Origin: Nageia nagi
Lineage: Eukaryota; Pinophyta
DNA: 64,000 bases
Assembly: GCA_050084985.1 (NCBI GenBank)
Contig: JBITNC010000002.1
Location: 32,302,001-32,366,000 of the forward strand
Reading direction: 5' to 3'
This document shows positions 1 to 12,999 of this stretch, piece by piece. Position 1 is the stretch's first letter. Every line of letters begins with the position of its first letter. Position numbers and translations under genes: made by a program. The notes under the pieces are model-generated. The model searched no databases and was not told the origin of the DNA. It saw only the letters and a program-made list of their open reading frames with translations.

Positions 1-29
1 CACATGAGAGATGTTATTCACATCGCATA

Positions 30-2335
30 TGACAAGTACTTCATGACCATATTGATGAAGCATTAGTGTGATGAAATGAACACCTTTCATCTTCCCATGA
101 GTGAGATTACCATCACCCTTGTTAACATCCATGGCCACATCCTATGGGTACCCATGAAGGGTACATTAATTGAGAGAGCTACTCTCTCTTTATGGAGGAG
201 ATGGATGAGTAGTGTCACTAGTTGATGGGTGTGAGGTACATGAGGGGGATCTTAATAGAATGCATTCAAAACACATGCATGCACATGATTATTAAAAGAA
301 CCCTTATTTAAAAAATTTACCACCTCCCATTTTAATTTATTAAACCATTCATGGTAAAATCCTATATAATAAATAATAACCCTTTTTAAAAACTCGCCAT
401 TTTACAAAAAAATAGAATCAATTTTTAATACCTATTAATAGTTTTATCATTTCATCAATGCATAATATTTACTTCAACAATAGAAAAGTTGACTTGGACA
501 TGGACCTAAAATACTATGGGTTCCACCTCTAATACATAATAAATATTATATTTTTTCTCTTTATCTAGGCTTACTATGATTTTTTCTTAACCAACCACAA
601 CTACATTGTACTCTTCTTTAGCTAGATGTTGTAAGAAGACTTTGTAAGCTTTGGAACATATAGAATGGTATCTTAGATTAAGATAACCCTATCCATATTG
701 ATAGTAGACATCCTTCCTTACTTGACCATGTAAATTCATCTAATGTATTTAAATTAATTTAATTTTGTATAAAGATAAATAAATAAATTAATTTAATATA
801 TTGGAATCAAGTCAATAATAAAATAATAGAATAATATTTTTATTATTTCATAATATTAAAATTGAAGCAAAATAGAAGAATAATATTATCATATAGGGGT
901 ACTTTGGGTATGCCAACTAGAAGAAATGCCATCCAACCCCTCTTTTACCACCCCCCTTAAAAACCCCTTCCATCCTAGTAACCCCCACCCCTGATAACCA
1001 TCCACTCTTGATCACCCTCACGGTAACCCTCTACTTTGGTAAAAAATCCTCCCACCCTTCCATTATAAAATATGTACCAATATACCAATACTTCAAATTG
1101 ATACAAAAAATTCCCCCTTGTAGCACTCATGTGTTATTTACCATTTCATACTAATATACCTCCCTATGGTGAGGTACTACTAGTAGCAAAAGAAGAAGGA
1201 TCCCCTTCATGATACACTATATATGCCCCCATAGGATATAGATAACACACGATGGTTATGGCTATACGTTACAACTCTTATTGATACCATCTTATGTAGT
1301 GATAAGAGCCATGAATGCTTTCATATCAGCTTGATTCTTATAGTGCAAGGGATATGTATACAAGGAGAGAGGCATGCATGGGATTCATGCATATTAGCTA
1401 TACTATATTGAGATCTTCAAAAATTTATCAATATGAAGAAGGATGAAAATAGTATCACTCATTCATTTGTTTTTAAAAACTTAGGCATATGAGCACATCA
1501 ATGTAGTTTAGAGGTATCTACTAATGGTTACTTTGGTAGAGATTCTCCATTAGTTTCAATGTAACACCACTTAGAGAATTAGGTTGACACATGAGTAGAC
1601 TAATTTCATCAACTAATAGATCTTTTGTATGAGGATGATATTATTTAGGATCCATACTTTGAATTACTAATGTCTTATGAGTCTGATGGGGAGTTATCAT
1701 TGAGCATGACTCCATGCCATATACAGGGTCACACATGGGTGATTGAGTTTTATGATCTAGATCAAGTACTCAAGAAATTCTATTTGATGTAGGATGTGCA
1801 TTAGGATCCTTAATTCATTTGATTTGACCTTATAGTATTAGGTGATACAAATATTAGGCTATTATTATAGGATACCTAGTCCTGGCATCCTAGATCTTGA
1901 AGTGGAAGGAGTTAGAGGACCTTATCCTCAGGGTAACCACACTACATCATCAATATAATTCTAAGTACTAGATATGGTAGGATACTATATGACCTACTCC
2001 TTTAGGCCTATATGATAAGAAGGATGAAGCTAAGGAAGAAAAGGAGGTAGAGAAGGGTGTAGAGGATAAGGAGGAGGAGGAGGAGGAAGAGGAGGGGGAG
2101 GAGGAGTATGAGGAGGATGAGGAGGATGAGGAGGAGGAGGAGGAGGAGGACATAGAGCCTATGGATACTAAGGATTCACCATATCCTACTCAAGATGTGG
2201 ATACTTTTGTACAATCCATATCCTATGCTACAACACAATCAACACCTTTCTCAAGTAAATCTAAGTTTAAGTTTTCTAGATTGATTTACTACATGAGTTT
2301 ACAAAAGGACTATGCTTTGGTTTTTATGTGACATA
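30..2335 (+). pseudogene. Decayed plant mobile domain (PMD) protein with acidic tail
   Basis: Around 68-190 the plus strand reads a block resembling the start of the plant mobile domain (PF10536 type): a T-F-H-L-P motif followed by E-I-T-I-T-L. PMD proteins are known from plant transposons and from a few domesticated host genes. Around 1,735-1,830 a second block (VLKKFYL, then D-V-H and D-P) resembles the C-terminal end of PMDs, where a V-L-R-Q-F-G-like motif is usual. From about 2,000 to 2,335 one frame stays open and encodes a run of Glu with some Asp, Gly and Tyr, then a Ser/Thr-rich segment ending in a stop. Several stops and frame changes lie between these blocks, and 240-1,250 shows no clear coding, so it may be an intron or an insertion. 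The left end runs off the window. The family assignment rests on motif recognition only. Confidence 0.5.
2038..2153. repeat. GGA/GAG purine-rich low-complexity tract
   Basis: Imperfect (GAG)n/(GGA)n tract. In the plus frame it encodes Glu-rich sequence belonging to the PMD-like remnant. The serine-rich reading on the opposite strand is an artefact of the same repeat. Confidence 0.85.
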
Positions 2336-2541
2336 GACCTAAACCTTCAAATTGAGGGAATTTAGTTATAGATAACCACACTATAGGAGAAACTTAATAC
2401 TTAATATGAAAGGATTTAGGAGATCTAGGACCAATCCTTCACTCTTTAAGGTTAGATTATGGTCGTGCTAGATATATCTCATGTCATTCATTAATAAGAG
2501 CTTAAGAGGCTCTAAGAGATGATTGTAGTGAAGGATAATCA

Positions 2542-2546
2542 AATCC
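2542..2546. other. Target-site duplication AATCC, left copy
   Basis: Matches 22,917-22,921 and marks the left boundary of the 20.4 kb element. Confidence 0.85.
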
Positions 2547-4402
2547 TATTACCATCCAAAATTTTGTAAACTTGCAAGGGTGGAAAAGTTTAATCTAATA
2601 AAATATTGTATCCAATCAATTCTAAGATGATAAAAAATTAAATTTTGACATTTTTTAATGTATTTTTGCTTTGGTCAGATCCTAGGAGCCTTTGGCAATG
2701 TTATCAACCTATAGGATTTGACTAACTAGTTTTTTAGTTCTCATGTTTTATTTTGGTTGGACTAAACCTTATCTCAACATCATTATCATTAACCTTACCA
2801 ACTTGATTATACATTTCCCTTTAGTAAGATCTAAATGCTTATTAACCTTATGCTAGAATTTATTATCATTATCGTATTCCATCTAACTGATCATCTTTTT
2901 CTTGAGACTCATCCTCAAAGTAATTAATAACAAGGCAAGTATTCCATAATAAATATCCCTAAATTGATTAAATATTTCCCATTGTTTGGGTTGTGATCCT
3001 CAATGACCCACTATAGATAAATTATCTTCATTAGCCTCTTCCACTCGACCATTCTTAGATCTTTAGTTGGACCCATGAGATTGTTGAATATCATCCCTAA
3101 GTAGATTATCATCAAAGAGCTCCATTACACCACCATTACCTCTTAGTTAGATGAACCAACTTATTGACAAAAATATCCCATCATTTTTTTCATCTCCCTT
3201 CACTACTCGACCAATGTACTGAAGCTCTCATTCAATGCACTCATACCTTCATTCAATGTGCATAGAAAATTCAATATCAACTATCCATTTAATAACATGT
3301 GGTCTATCTGATGCATGATATTTTACCCATCTGTACCCTAACATGTCTATAATATTAGACCTCCTAATGTTATGGTATTATGTTCTATAAAAGTAGATGA
3401 TGAGGTTAGGAGAGTTCCAAAGTTGCCAATAGAAACATTGCAAAAATCCTAACTCCCTCAACACTTCAATGGATCTAACCAATATGAAGGTAAAAACTTG
3501 AGTCAAATTCATGAGACCAATGATGATATATGAAAAAGCCTCCTATTATCCCTCATCTTGATTTGAATAATAGATTTTTGATCATAGATATCAATATTAA
3601 TCAAGAGGAGGAGTATGATAATGACAATATAAAAAGATAAAATTCCTAAGTCCTTATATGTTATATATGAGAAGGATTTGAAAATATTATGTTGGGGGAA
3701 GGTCATTAAATTCTTCAACCAGACAAAGAAGTAAAATACTAAGTCTTAAGGTTAGATCCAAAAGAAGATTGATAACTAGATCTAACCAAGTAAAGCTAGG
3801 TTGTTGAACCTACATATATAACTAATAAGGAGTGATGATTGAAAGGGAAAAGAATATATTATAAACAAATAATAAGGTTTTTAAATGGACCCTCAACCTA
3901 ACCTAATGAAGAAATTTATGAGTCATTGGGTTAAAGCCTCAAGAGAGATGAATAAATTTGATGAAAGTTATTAATCATTCCTAAAGTTTGACCTAATATA
4001 AAATTATTTAAGTGTTTATGATTGAGGAAAAGATGATATTAATAATAACAAAAAAGGGAATTTTAGTTGAAGATCTTTTCAACCCAACCCAATTGGAAAT
4101 AAAGCTACGTCTTATAGTTAGATCTTTGAGACCTATAATGAATATTTTTTTTGAAATATCATTAAGCCATTAAGTATAATTGTAGAAAGGATGAATTTTG
4201 CTAAGTATTAAGTCAAAATATTTATGAAGCGATGATGATAAAAAAATGCTAAAATTGGTCAAGTATTTTAGCCTAACTAATGGAAACATTGGTTATAATG
4301 TTAATATCAATAATTAAAATGCCAATTTAATATCAAAGTTTCTAACTAAGGTCCTTATTTTTTAGGATGAGTATTTGGAAAGAGAATATTGCAAAGAGAT
4401 TT

Positions 4403-7400
4403 ATGAAGGCTTCTTTGATCGAGCTACATAAGGAAGGAAGCAAGCTCTAGGATGCCCTTTTTCATAATGGCATTAAATACATCAAGAATACAAAGTGGAG
4501 TCACAATGACTCCAAGAAAATGAGTGTCAATGTAGATAAATTGATAAAGGAGAAAAAGAGAAATCATATCATCTATTCTTCCATGCTTTTCATAGCTAGA
4601 GTGTTCCCATTTGTTGTACATTTCCCAGAGTTAGCATTAGCCATATTAGAAAATTTGGACATAGAAAAGAGAAAATTTAGAGACTACAAGGGTAAATTCA
4701 TAGCCAAATTTTAACCCAAAGGGATAGAATCTTCCTTCAATTGGTCTAATAGGGGGATTGTATATAATAAAGAGCAATATAATTCCAAATTTAACATGAT
4801 ACACAAACTGAACAATTTTGTTATATGTTTATTGAATTTAAAATATTGATAGTTGGACCATTGAAGGATCATGGTGGTGAAAAAAGTGTGGTTTTAGAAA
4901 AATACTCATATCTTGTTCATATTATTATGCTAGGTCACTATTTAGGACACTAATGCTCATTTCACGAAGGATCATTTAGCCTTTCTATAGAAGATTAGAG
5001 AGGGAAGAAGAATAAGGTGGTGTGTGGTGATCAATGATACATTTATAAAAAATTTCCTATAACAAGACAATATTTAAGTTTTACATGAATTTTTACTTAG
5101 CCTATTTGCTATTGTATGGAAAAAATAAGCCTAAGGCTGTATGCATTAGAAAGTTGATTGGGAAACTATACATTCCCATTTATATCATGTACCCCCAGTG
5201 GGAAGTTAAAAACAAATGGAATGATGTTTGGATGAGGATAGATAAGTGGGGATTTTCCATTTACAAAGAATTGATTGGGCTACATTGAATAAAGAGGATT
5301 TCAAAGGGGTGAAGGAAAACCCTAAAAGGGTTACATAATTTTTGTCTAAAAGAGTGTGATGTTTCTTATATTTGAGTCTATGGGATAAAATTAGCACCCA
5401 CAAGATTGCCAAAGTATGTGAGCGATAAGCTCATGATATTTGAAGTTATGAAGCAATTAAAAAATTAGTCTGAGCATATTTTAAGGAAAAAGGTGCAAAT
5501 GATTAGGCTTCCTTTTTTTTAGGGTATTATGCATGTGATACTTGGATAGAGGTAGGAACAATGGACTTAGAACTAGAGTATTATAGTTTGGGGAAAATGA
5601 ATGATGTAAAGAACTATAATATTGAGGGGCTTATTGATGCATATTTCAAAGAAAATTTCAAGTCACCCTTTCAACATAAATATTTGGGGAGCATTGAAAT
5701 ATATTACAATGTGATATCTAATATTAAGATCCTAGACATATCCCAAAAAATAAAGCAAGAGTAAGAATAAGAAAAATAAAAGAAAAGATAATCATAATTT
5801 CCTCTTCTCTCATGGAATTAGAAATCTTGAGAAGGCCTCCAATGCTTTTGTAATGTAGAGCACCCTAAGAGAATATTCGATTTAGGTAGCTATAGTAAGG
5901 ATTGATTAATTTGGAACCATGAAAAATATAAATATTATTGATTTACTACAAAGTACCTATGCTCTCAAGGAGTCTCTAGAAGATAAACAAATCAAGGAGC
6001 TACTACATGAGTTGGAAGAAGCTTTTTAGATGGAGAAAGAAGGTGATCAAGAAGTACTCTATAGTAAGAAGATGAAATATGAACTTAAAGAAATGGAAGT
6101 TTTGAACTCTGATTAGTTTGGTAAAGAAAAGGAAGATGATAGGGAAGGAAGTTAGAAATTAGAAGCAACTCATCTTCTAGAAGTAGGAGCCAAGATGATA
6201 ATGAAAGAAAAGATAAAGTTTTCAACATCACAAGCTATGAAGAATAAGGTGAGATAATTCTAATCCCTCCATATGAAATAGAAGCAATGCTAATATATAT
6301 GTTGGAAAAACATTTATCCCAAATCCATAGTTTGAACTAATCTCATGAGGGTACTCCTAAAGGATCGACAATATACAACAACAAAAACACTTCAATAGTT
6401 TCTATAGGTCCTAATTATCCTAGTGGAGGAGGTGGATATTTTAAGGGGGATGATAGTGATAAGGAAAATATTGATAGGAGAAAGAAGAGAAAACAAGATG
6501 AGTATGACAAAGCTTCAAAGAAGTAGGTCATTCCTATAAATCCACCTTAGCAACCCTAGCAAGTAAATGATAAGACCTAGATAAAAGGAGTGGATCTAAA
6601 TGCTTACTTAAAAAGTTTGCAAGTCTACATGAGTGGAAGTGAAGATGATGATGTTGATGGAGATGGTGATGATGATAATCATTCCCTTTCAAGAACCCAA
6701 AATTTGCTCCAAATTTTTTCTAGTATTGACTATGATGGGAAGATTTTAGTGAAGAAAATCTATACCCAAAGGTGAATCTACCCTCAAAATCCATAAATAT
6801 AAATATGACATTGGAAATATTGATGAAGATGGAATGTCCTACATGGGAAAATAAGCTATGGACCATATGAAAAAACTAGTAAAAAAATAAAAGCAAAAGA
6901 TTAAGGAGTTAAAAGGGAAACTCAAAGAGTAAAAAGCCAAAGAGAAGAATTGGGAATCTCTAACTTCATATGAGAATGCCTTGAAGATTAATTTTCATAA
7001 GGAAGATGCATTCACTAAGAATATTCAATCTCTCATCACCCAACTAAAAAAAAACCTAGATAGTGCCTATGACATGTTTATGTAAATTTTATACATCAGG
7101 AAAAAACTTAAAGATATGGAAAAGACCATAGGAGAAATGAAAGAAATTTTGGAAGCTAGTGTTCAATTCATTTTGAACTCAAAGAAGAAGTGTGGGAAAA
7201 CAACGATTACCTAGATAACAATATATGGTAATTTTTTTTTTAATCATAGGTATTTATTAATAGATAAAGAAAAATATAAATGGATGTTGACTAGATTTAG
7301 AGTGCTATTTGAGATATTTAAGGTTATCCTATGACTATGAGTATTCCATTTTTCTACAATGGTGGAGAAAATGCAACTACAAGCTAGTTTTAAAGGAATG

Positions 7401-7640
7401 TTAGAGACTTAATTGTTAATTAATGATATTAAAGCTATTCAATATTAGAGTCTTCTATAATCATATAATGAATTGGTTATTTTTGAGCTAGGATTACATG
7501 ACCTAATGGATGAAATACGAAGGCTAAAAAATGAAACAACTATAGATGCTAGTGGTCTAAAGCTACATATGTGTAAATTGGATAAGTTCATAGGGAAGGA
7601 TCTATATAAGAAGTTGGAAAATTCATTGAAAAGTAGTTGA
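4403..7640 (+). pseudogene. Long decayed ORF inside U3 of the 5' LTR (unknown family)
   Basis: From an ATG at 4,403 to a TGA at 7,640 the plus strand keeps protein-like character across frames, about 1,080 codons. The same landmarks appear in the other LTR at 18,660-21,909. The N-terminal third has a segment with F-P-F-V-V-H-F. The middle has a conserved block (5,561-5,764) with YYSLGKMNDVKNY and EGLIDAYFK. Next comes a Lys/Glu-rich part and a (GAT)n-encoded Asp run near 6,640. The C-terminal third is rich in Lys, Glu and Leu in coiled-coil style and ends K-L-E-N-S-L-K-S-S. Many in-frame stops are TAG or TAA. I recognise no known family. It is not gag or pol. It could be an ancestral accessory protein of the element or a captured host gene. 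Confidence 0.55.
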
Positions 7641-8078
7641 AGTTCCATCCATGTCTTACCCATTAGATAAAGTTAACATGTAAATTTAAAAAAACAAATT
7701 TTGAGTTGTTGAATTGAGGTTTCACCCATGTCTCACTCCTTAGATAGTGTAATAGGATAAGTTGGACTAATAGTTTCACTTTTTAATTTGAGAAAGATAA
7801 GTTGTTGATTTTTATGCTAGTGTCCCATCCACATTTCACCTGTTGGATAGGGTTATTTGATAAGAGTAAAGTATTTTTTGACTTATCTAAATTCCCATTC
7901 CACATCTTGACTAGAAGAAGATACATGGTAAGTCAAGAAGAATTACATTAAGTTAGGTTTTTGTTTAGTTATCACTTATTGGTTAGAAAGGGAATTCAAA
8001 GAGTCTCCTTAATTCAAGGAGCATTTTTATAATTGAAAAAGGTAGATGAATGGTTAGTTTTTCCACCTCCCTTTATCT

Positions 8079-8086
8079 TATAAAAG
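8079..8086 (+). promoter_or_regulatory. TATA box of the 5' LTR
   Basis: TATAAAAG, followed by GGAG and then a CTCTCTCTG pyrimidine stretch about 30 nt downstream that suits a transcription start. The same arrangement is kept in the right LTR at 22,356-22,363. It would place the U3/R border near 8,110. Confidence 0.6.
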
Positions 8087-8644
8087 GGAGCTAAGGTTAT
8101 TGTAAACTCTCTCTGTCACTAATGCAAGGAACTACTATATATTTGAAGATTAATGAAGTAGACTTGATTGATCTTATGTTGTCATTTTGTTGTTATTATT
8201 TTCATGTGTGGATGATTTGTTTACTAGTTAATTAGTAAAATAGTATTCCATATGATTTTGATAACCTTTTGTAAGTTTTGAAAGCATTAAAATAAGGCTT
8301 ATGATTGACAATGAAGACCAATACAAGTTCAATATTGATTTGTATATTAGGCTGATAGGATAAAGAATTTCATTTATTTATTGAAGTAAGATCAAGGGAC
8401 ATCCTTAACAATTTTAATTTCAAGCAAGCTATGTAGCTAAAATTATTATAAGCTATCTTCTCTTACCAAGTTATTAGTAAGAAGGAAGAGTTCTCTAGTT
8501 AGGAACTACTATGAGAATCATTTGATTTCAAGCTAGTTGAAGAAGAATATTGAAGCATATTAATAACCTCCTCATTAAAAAGGAGGATTGCATAATCCCT
8601 TGCTATCCCCTTTTTTTCCTATAAGAAAAAATAGTTAACAGAAT

Positions 8645-8662
8645 TGGTAACTTCATTAGGGA
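8645..8662 (+). other. Primer-binding site, decayed
   Basis: TGGTAACTTCATTAGGGA, 4 nt after the LTR. It lines up without gaps with TGGCGACTCCGCTGGGGA, a tRNA-Arg-type primer site that I recall from Tat/Ogre-like plant Ty3/gypsy elements. All six differences are C-to-T or G-to-A. Confidence 0.55.
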
Positions 8663-9890
8663 AGCAAGTTTACTTTAACAAGATTTGGCTAAGAGAAGTT
8701 AGCCTAACGACTCTAAGTTAGTCACATAGGAAAGGAGATTTCTTGAGTTCAAAATCAACTATAAATTGATTTTTTATTTAAAAAAAATAACTTAGTACTT
8801 TAATAATAATAATAATAATATTAAATACCAACAAAAATTTTCAATATAAAATTTCATGGGCAATCCTAATTTTAGAGGAAGAATCCTTTCAAGAAGTCAA
8901 ATCTAAGAAATTATTGAAAATAATACTTTGTTATTTAACCAGTCCTTAATTGATTTATTATACATAAATCAAAACAAAATTGTTAGAAGAGCTTAAGATA
9001 GACATCTCCTCCAATAAAAAAGTTCAAAAATGATACTTACAAAAGAAATTCTCTCTTAAGGCTATTTAGGAGTGAAGCCAGATCTTAAATAAATAAATAA
9101 TTTTTCCAAGGAGAAATACCTTTGGATGAGGAGGTTGGTAGATATAGTGAATAAGAAAATGAGTATGAGATTAAATATATTATAGATCTCAAGACCAATT
9201 TCCTGATACCAATTGAAAAGAATCCAATTTAGTTACCTTCACTACAAATAATATTGTTTGGAGCAGACACCTTGAACATTTCTTGTGCAAGAGTGATTGA
9301 ATCTTAATTTTTGACTAGTATTATTAACATAGTAAAAGAACATGCAAAGAGAAGCCATAAGAGAAAATTGCCTATTGAAGAACATATTAATAATTAATTA
9401 ATTAGAAAAGACTTGCACCTTTTCTGATCCATCAAGAAGTAGTGTTGACATTAACTTAGACCATAAAATTAGTGGAATAAGATTTTGTTGAAGAGAATTT
9501 TGATGAAGTAGGATATCCCTTAGAAAATGATTCTAAATTAGAATAAGTTTATGCTAATTGAATATCAATTTATTTTATATGATCCTTTCCTAAAATGAAC
9601 CAAAAGCTATCTGAATTTGACAAATTTATAAAATCTTCATCTAAAGCAAGATGTAAAGTTTGTTTGGACATGGAACAAGAAGCTTTAGAGACATAGATAA
9701 TTTGAGTTAGAATGTAGATCCTTCTCATATAGAAAGAGAAATTAGGAGAATAAGAAGTCAAAGAAATGAAGGATAAATAAATATTCATATTCAATAAATA
9801 AAAAATCCTTAATCTTTGCAAAGTCAACTCGCCATTTCTAAATTTCCCATTCCTATCTACATAACACCTATCCATACCTATACTCCAAAT
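8663..9890 (+). other. 5' leader region of the giant element, no clear gene
   Basis: AT-rich with a short (AAT)n run near 8,802-8,822. Only short scattered open stretches are seen. The 101-codon minus-strand frame at 9,570-9,875 has no recognisable features and is probably chance. Confidence 0.4.
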
Positions 9891-10990
9891 ATGTAAGGCA
9901 AATTAAGTGGCAATGGTCATGGTGGCCATAGTGGAGGTGGTGGAGGAAATGGTGCTAATTCCCACCCAATGATAGATTTGATGGAGGATGTGGTGGTGGT
10001 GAAAATAGAACCCCTCCAAGTGGAGCCATAAGGCCCTAGATGAATAACACCATTCCTTTAAAATTTTCTAGAGATAAACATATTCTTCCTAAAGATACTA
10101 AGGGTTTACCTATCTATCCAAGAGAAACATCAAGGATTTCTAGAGAGGAACACCTTAAAAATTTTAACACTTTTTTTGAAGTAGCAATCATAGAGCATGA
10201 AGATGTTTCTGTCAAGATGCTAGTTCAAACATTCATTGAAGAAGCATTACATTGTACAATTCATTACCGCTAAGATCAATAACTAGTTGAGATGATCTTA
10301 CAACATATTTCTTGGCTAGATTCAGAAGTAAGTCATCAAAACTAAATTGATGAGTGACATTTCATGGAAAAAGAAAAATGAAAGATAATCTATAGCATAA
10401 TTTCTTGATCAATTTAACAAATTGTATTGAAAAATTCTAGCCAACTTAAGGCCAAATAGATATTTGAAGAAGTGCATATTCATCAACAACCTAGAATCTT
10501 ATCTTTTCTATGCAATGAATTGTTAATTCCCACAATATTTTGAAGATGCCATTGATGAAGAAATGAGGCATGTAAAATTCCTTATTATAGCTAGAAAATT
10601 GAATATGTTAAGGACTTCTTCTACTCCTTAGAGAAAAGATGAAGATGAATAGGATACTAAAGATGAAAAAATGAGAAAGGTGATAATAATAACAAGAATA
10701 TAGAGAATGGAATGCTAAGAAAATTCATAAATTTTACTATTTATTATAATCAAAATCCATAATAAGGTTTTCATGCTAACCATAATTTTAGGAAATTATT
10801 GGAACAAAATAGAGGAGAAAATAATGAGACAAATAAATTGCACTAATACCATTAAACAAAGGAGAATCTTCAAACAATTCATATTGTAACCTTTGTAAGT
10901 TCAAGCATGAAATAATAATTATGTAACCTTGGCTCTAATTAAAGAGATATTTATAGAAAATTAAAAACATGTTGACTGAGGAAGCTCTGA
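9890..10990 (+). pseudogene. gag remnant of the giant element
   Basis: A Gly-rich stretch (about 9,900-10,000) precedes a capsid-like region that is open at 10,040-10,273. Its sequence KDTKGLPIYP, then an acidic helix and EEALH, resembles the retrotransposon gag domain, which goes on in a shifted frame with Y-N-S-L-P-L-R-S-I and F-L-A-R-F (10,260-10,330). A further block with L-R-P-N-R-Y and Y-A-M-N lies at 10,430-10,520. A degenerate zinc knuckle (Y-C-N-L-C-K-F-K-H) is visible near 10,880-10,905. Gag packages the element RNA into cytoplasmic particles. Multiple stops and frameshifts make this copy non-functional. Confidence 0.65.
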
Positions 10991-11299
10991 AGAGCAAAAT
11001 AAAACTAATTATGCTCACAAAGAAGATGACAATGAGATAATATCTTACTACCAAGGTAGCAAAGAGCCTTCTCATGCTTGTGCTCAAGGATTAACAGTGG
11101 TTAACCATGCCCAAAATAAAGCTCAAAACCATATGAAACCATAAATTCCTTAACTATCTCAAGCATTTACTATAGATCCTCCTAGATCCCAAGCACCTCA
11201 ATAGAATCACACTCAACCATAAACATCTCCACAAATGATTCAACTAGTTCAACCTTAGTCTTAGTATCAAACTCAAGTTCATCATCAAAATATGACATA

Positions 11300-11990
11300 A
11301 TGAATAGTCTAAGTGAAAAGTAGATTGTAGTGTATTGGTAATATGCCTATTCAAGATAAATCTAAATTAGCCAAAAGTTTGAAAATGGAATCCGCTCTAC
11401 CAAGGTATAGTATCATGGAAGAAATGTTTAAGAAAAGTGCAAATATTTTGATTCTTCAATAACTTCACATAGACCCTCAATCATTAAAAGAACTTTATAT
11501 TTATGTAAGTTCTCTAAAGAGAAAGGTAAATGTTGCAAATATCCCTCAACATCCTTCAGTGTTAAATTATATCATGATAGCTCAATAAAATATGTTAAGG
11601 ATTATGCCTTTTTTATATCTATTTATGGATTAAAAATAGAAAATATTTTAATTCCATCTAAGATTTAGGAGTGAAAAATAACATTATGCCCTTGAGATTC
11701 ACCCAATATCTTAAAATAATCTTATCTTATTGTGATGACCCTCATTACTAATTAGATTCATCAAATGTTAGAACATTGTAAAAAATCAAAGACATGAACA
11801 TATCCTTGGTAGCCTTCCTAACAAAAAAGATATTGATTTCCATATTAATAATGGATATGCCTATATCATATGGGATGTTACTTGAAAGAAATTTTAGAGC
11901 ACGTATGGGTGGGATGATTTCCTTAGATTGTATGTTAACTCAAATCCCAATCAAGAATACCTTAAAGATCATATAACTAGAAAGTAGATA
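11300..11990 (+). pseudogene. Aspartic protease remnant
   Basis: The segment open at 11,794-11,976 contains M-D-M-P-I-S-Y-G-M-L-L-x-R-N-F followed by G-G-M-I-S-L-D. This is the conserved C-terminal signature of Ty3/gypsy retropepsins in many plant elements. Just upstream (near 11,670-11,760) are L-G-V-K-x-x-I-M-P-L-like residues in another frame. The catalytic D-S/T-G triad was not found, so it is lost or masked by a frameshift. Confidence 0.55.
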
Positions 11991-12194
11991 AAGGTTTGTT
12001 ATACAAATAGGAGGGCCTAAGTTGGATAATAGTATAGATAATAATCATATCGAAGGTAGTACTTAGGATCATATCTTAAAAAATGAAATTGATCATTCTT
12101 TTGTATTCTTTCAAGATTATGAAATCAAAAATTATGAAGCATTACTCAAATAACTAAAAAATGATATTATAATCAATGATACTAATGAAGTATA

Positions 12195-12560
12195 GGAAAT
12201 GTATTTCAATGGGAGTGTCAAGAAGATAATGAAGGAGTGTTATTCATATAACTTGATGACATGAGAAGGGATTACTCCATGAGGTTGAAATTCCATTGTA
12301 CTAATAATATTTCAAAATATGAGGCTTTATATAGAGGTTTTACCATCACTCAAAAAGAGCTTTGAGTTAGAAATATGATTTTCTTTGGAGATGCAAAACT
12401 GATAGTTAAATAAGTTAAAAATTATTTTCAAACTAAAAATGCCCAACTAAAATCATACCGATATATATTTTGTGATGCAATCAAATTATTCAATTCCTTC
12501 AAGATATAAGCTATCCCATGACATCTAAATTCTTAAGTTGATGCATCAAGCTTGATCCCT
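12195..12560 (+). pseudogene. Additional (archaeal-type) RNase H domain upstream of RT
   Basis: The plus strand shows F-N-G-S (for the usual F-D-G-S), then after a frameshift R-L-K-F-H-C-T-N-N-x-S-K-Y-E-A-L, then F-F-G-D-A-K-L-I-V-K, then Q-T-K-N-A-x-L-K-S-Y-R, and finally V-D-A-S-S for the usual A-D-A-L-A. That series (first Asp, Glu in Y-E-A-L, Asp in G-D, last Asp) is the layout of the extra RNase H known from some plant Ty3/gypsy elements. Here it lies between protease and RT rather than between the element's own RNase H and integrase. The first catalytic Asp is replaced by Asn, and there are several stops. Confidence 0.6.
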
Positions 12561-12999
12561 CTCTTTAATTAGAACAATTATAGATAGAGTTACTATATAG
12601 GTATACTATCCTAGAATACATTGCACACTAGCATATATTTGATTCCAATAGATAAATTCTTTTATTTTTACAATGCATGGAATAATACATGTAAGGTTTT
12701 ATAAAAAAATAAAAAAAATCATCCAATTAGATTCGAATAGAATACTAGCAGGCATGATTGCATTGGAGAGCCTTTATAAAATACATGACCATTTCAAAAG
12801 AGATGTTATAAAAGGAGATTTTAGATCAATTACACCTTGCAATCTTAACCCAAGGGTATCACTCAAGAAGTATTGATAGGATCTAGTTGCACTCTAAAAG
12901 AGAGAGAAGATCTAGTAGAAAGATTCAAGAAATACAAAGATGTATTTCCCTATAGTTAAATACCCTTAAAGGTTCTCAAAAGATGTATTTTAACATATC

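Larger units (their letters stand above)
2547..8640 (+). repeat. 5' LTR (6,094 bp) of the giant element
   Basis: Aligns end to end with 16,798-22,916. Shared landmarks are AAAATTTTRTAAACTTGCAAGG just inside the start, the central coding-like region, TATAAAAGGG about 560 bp before the end, and the terminal TTAACA. By the position of the TATA box most of the LTR (about 5.5 kb) would be U3. LTRs of plant Ty3/gypsy elements are usually well below this length. Confidence 0.88.

Noticed and set aside
1968-2153. Minus-strand poly-serine protein
   Set aside because: It is the reverse translation of a GGA/GAG tract. The plus-strand Glu-rich frame fits the neighbouring coding remnant.
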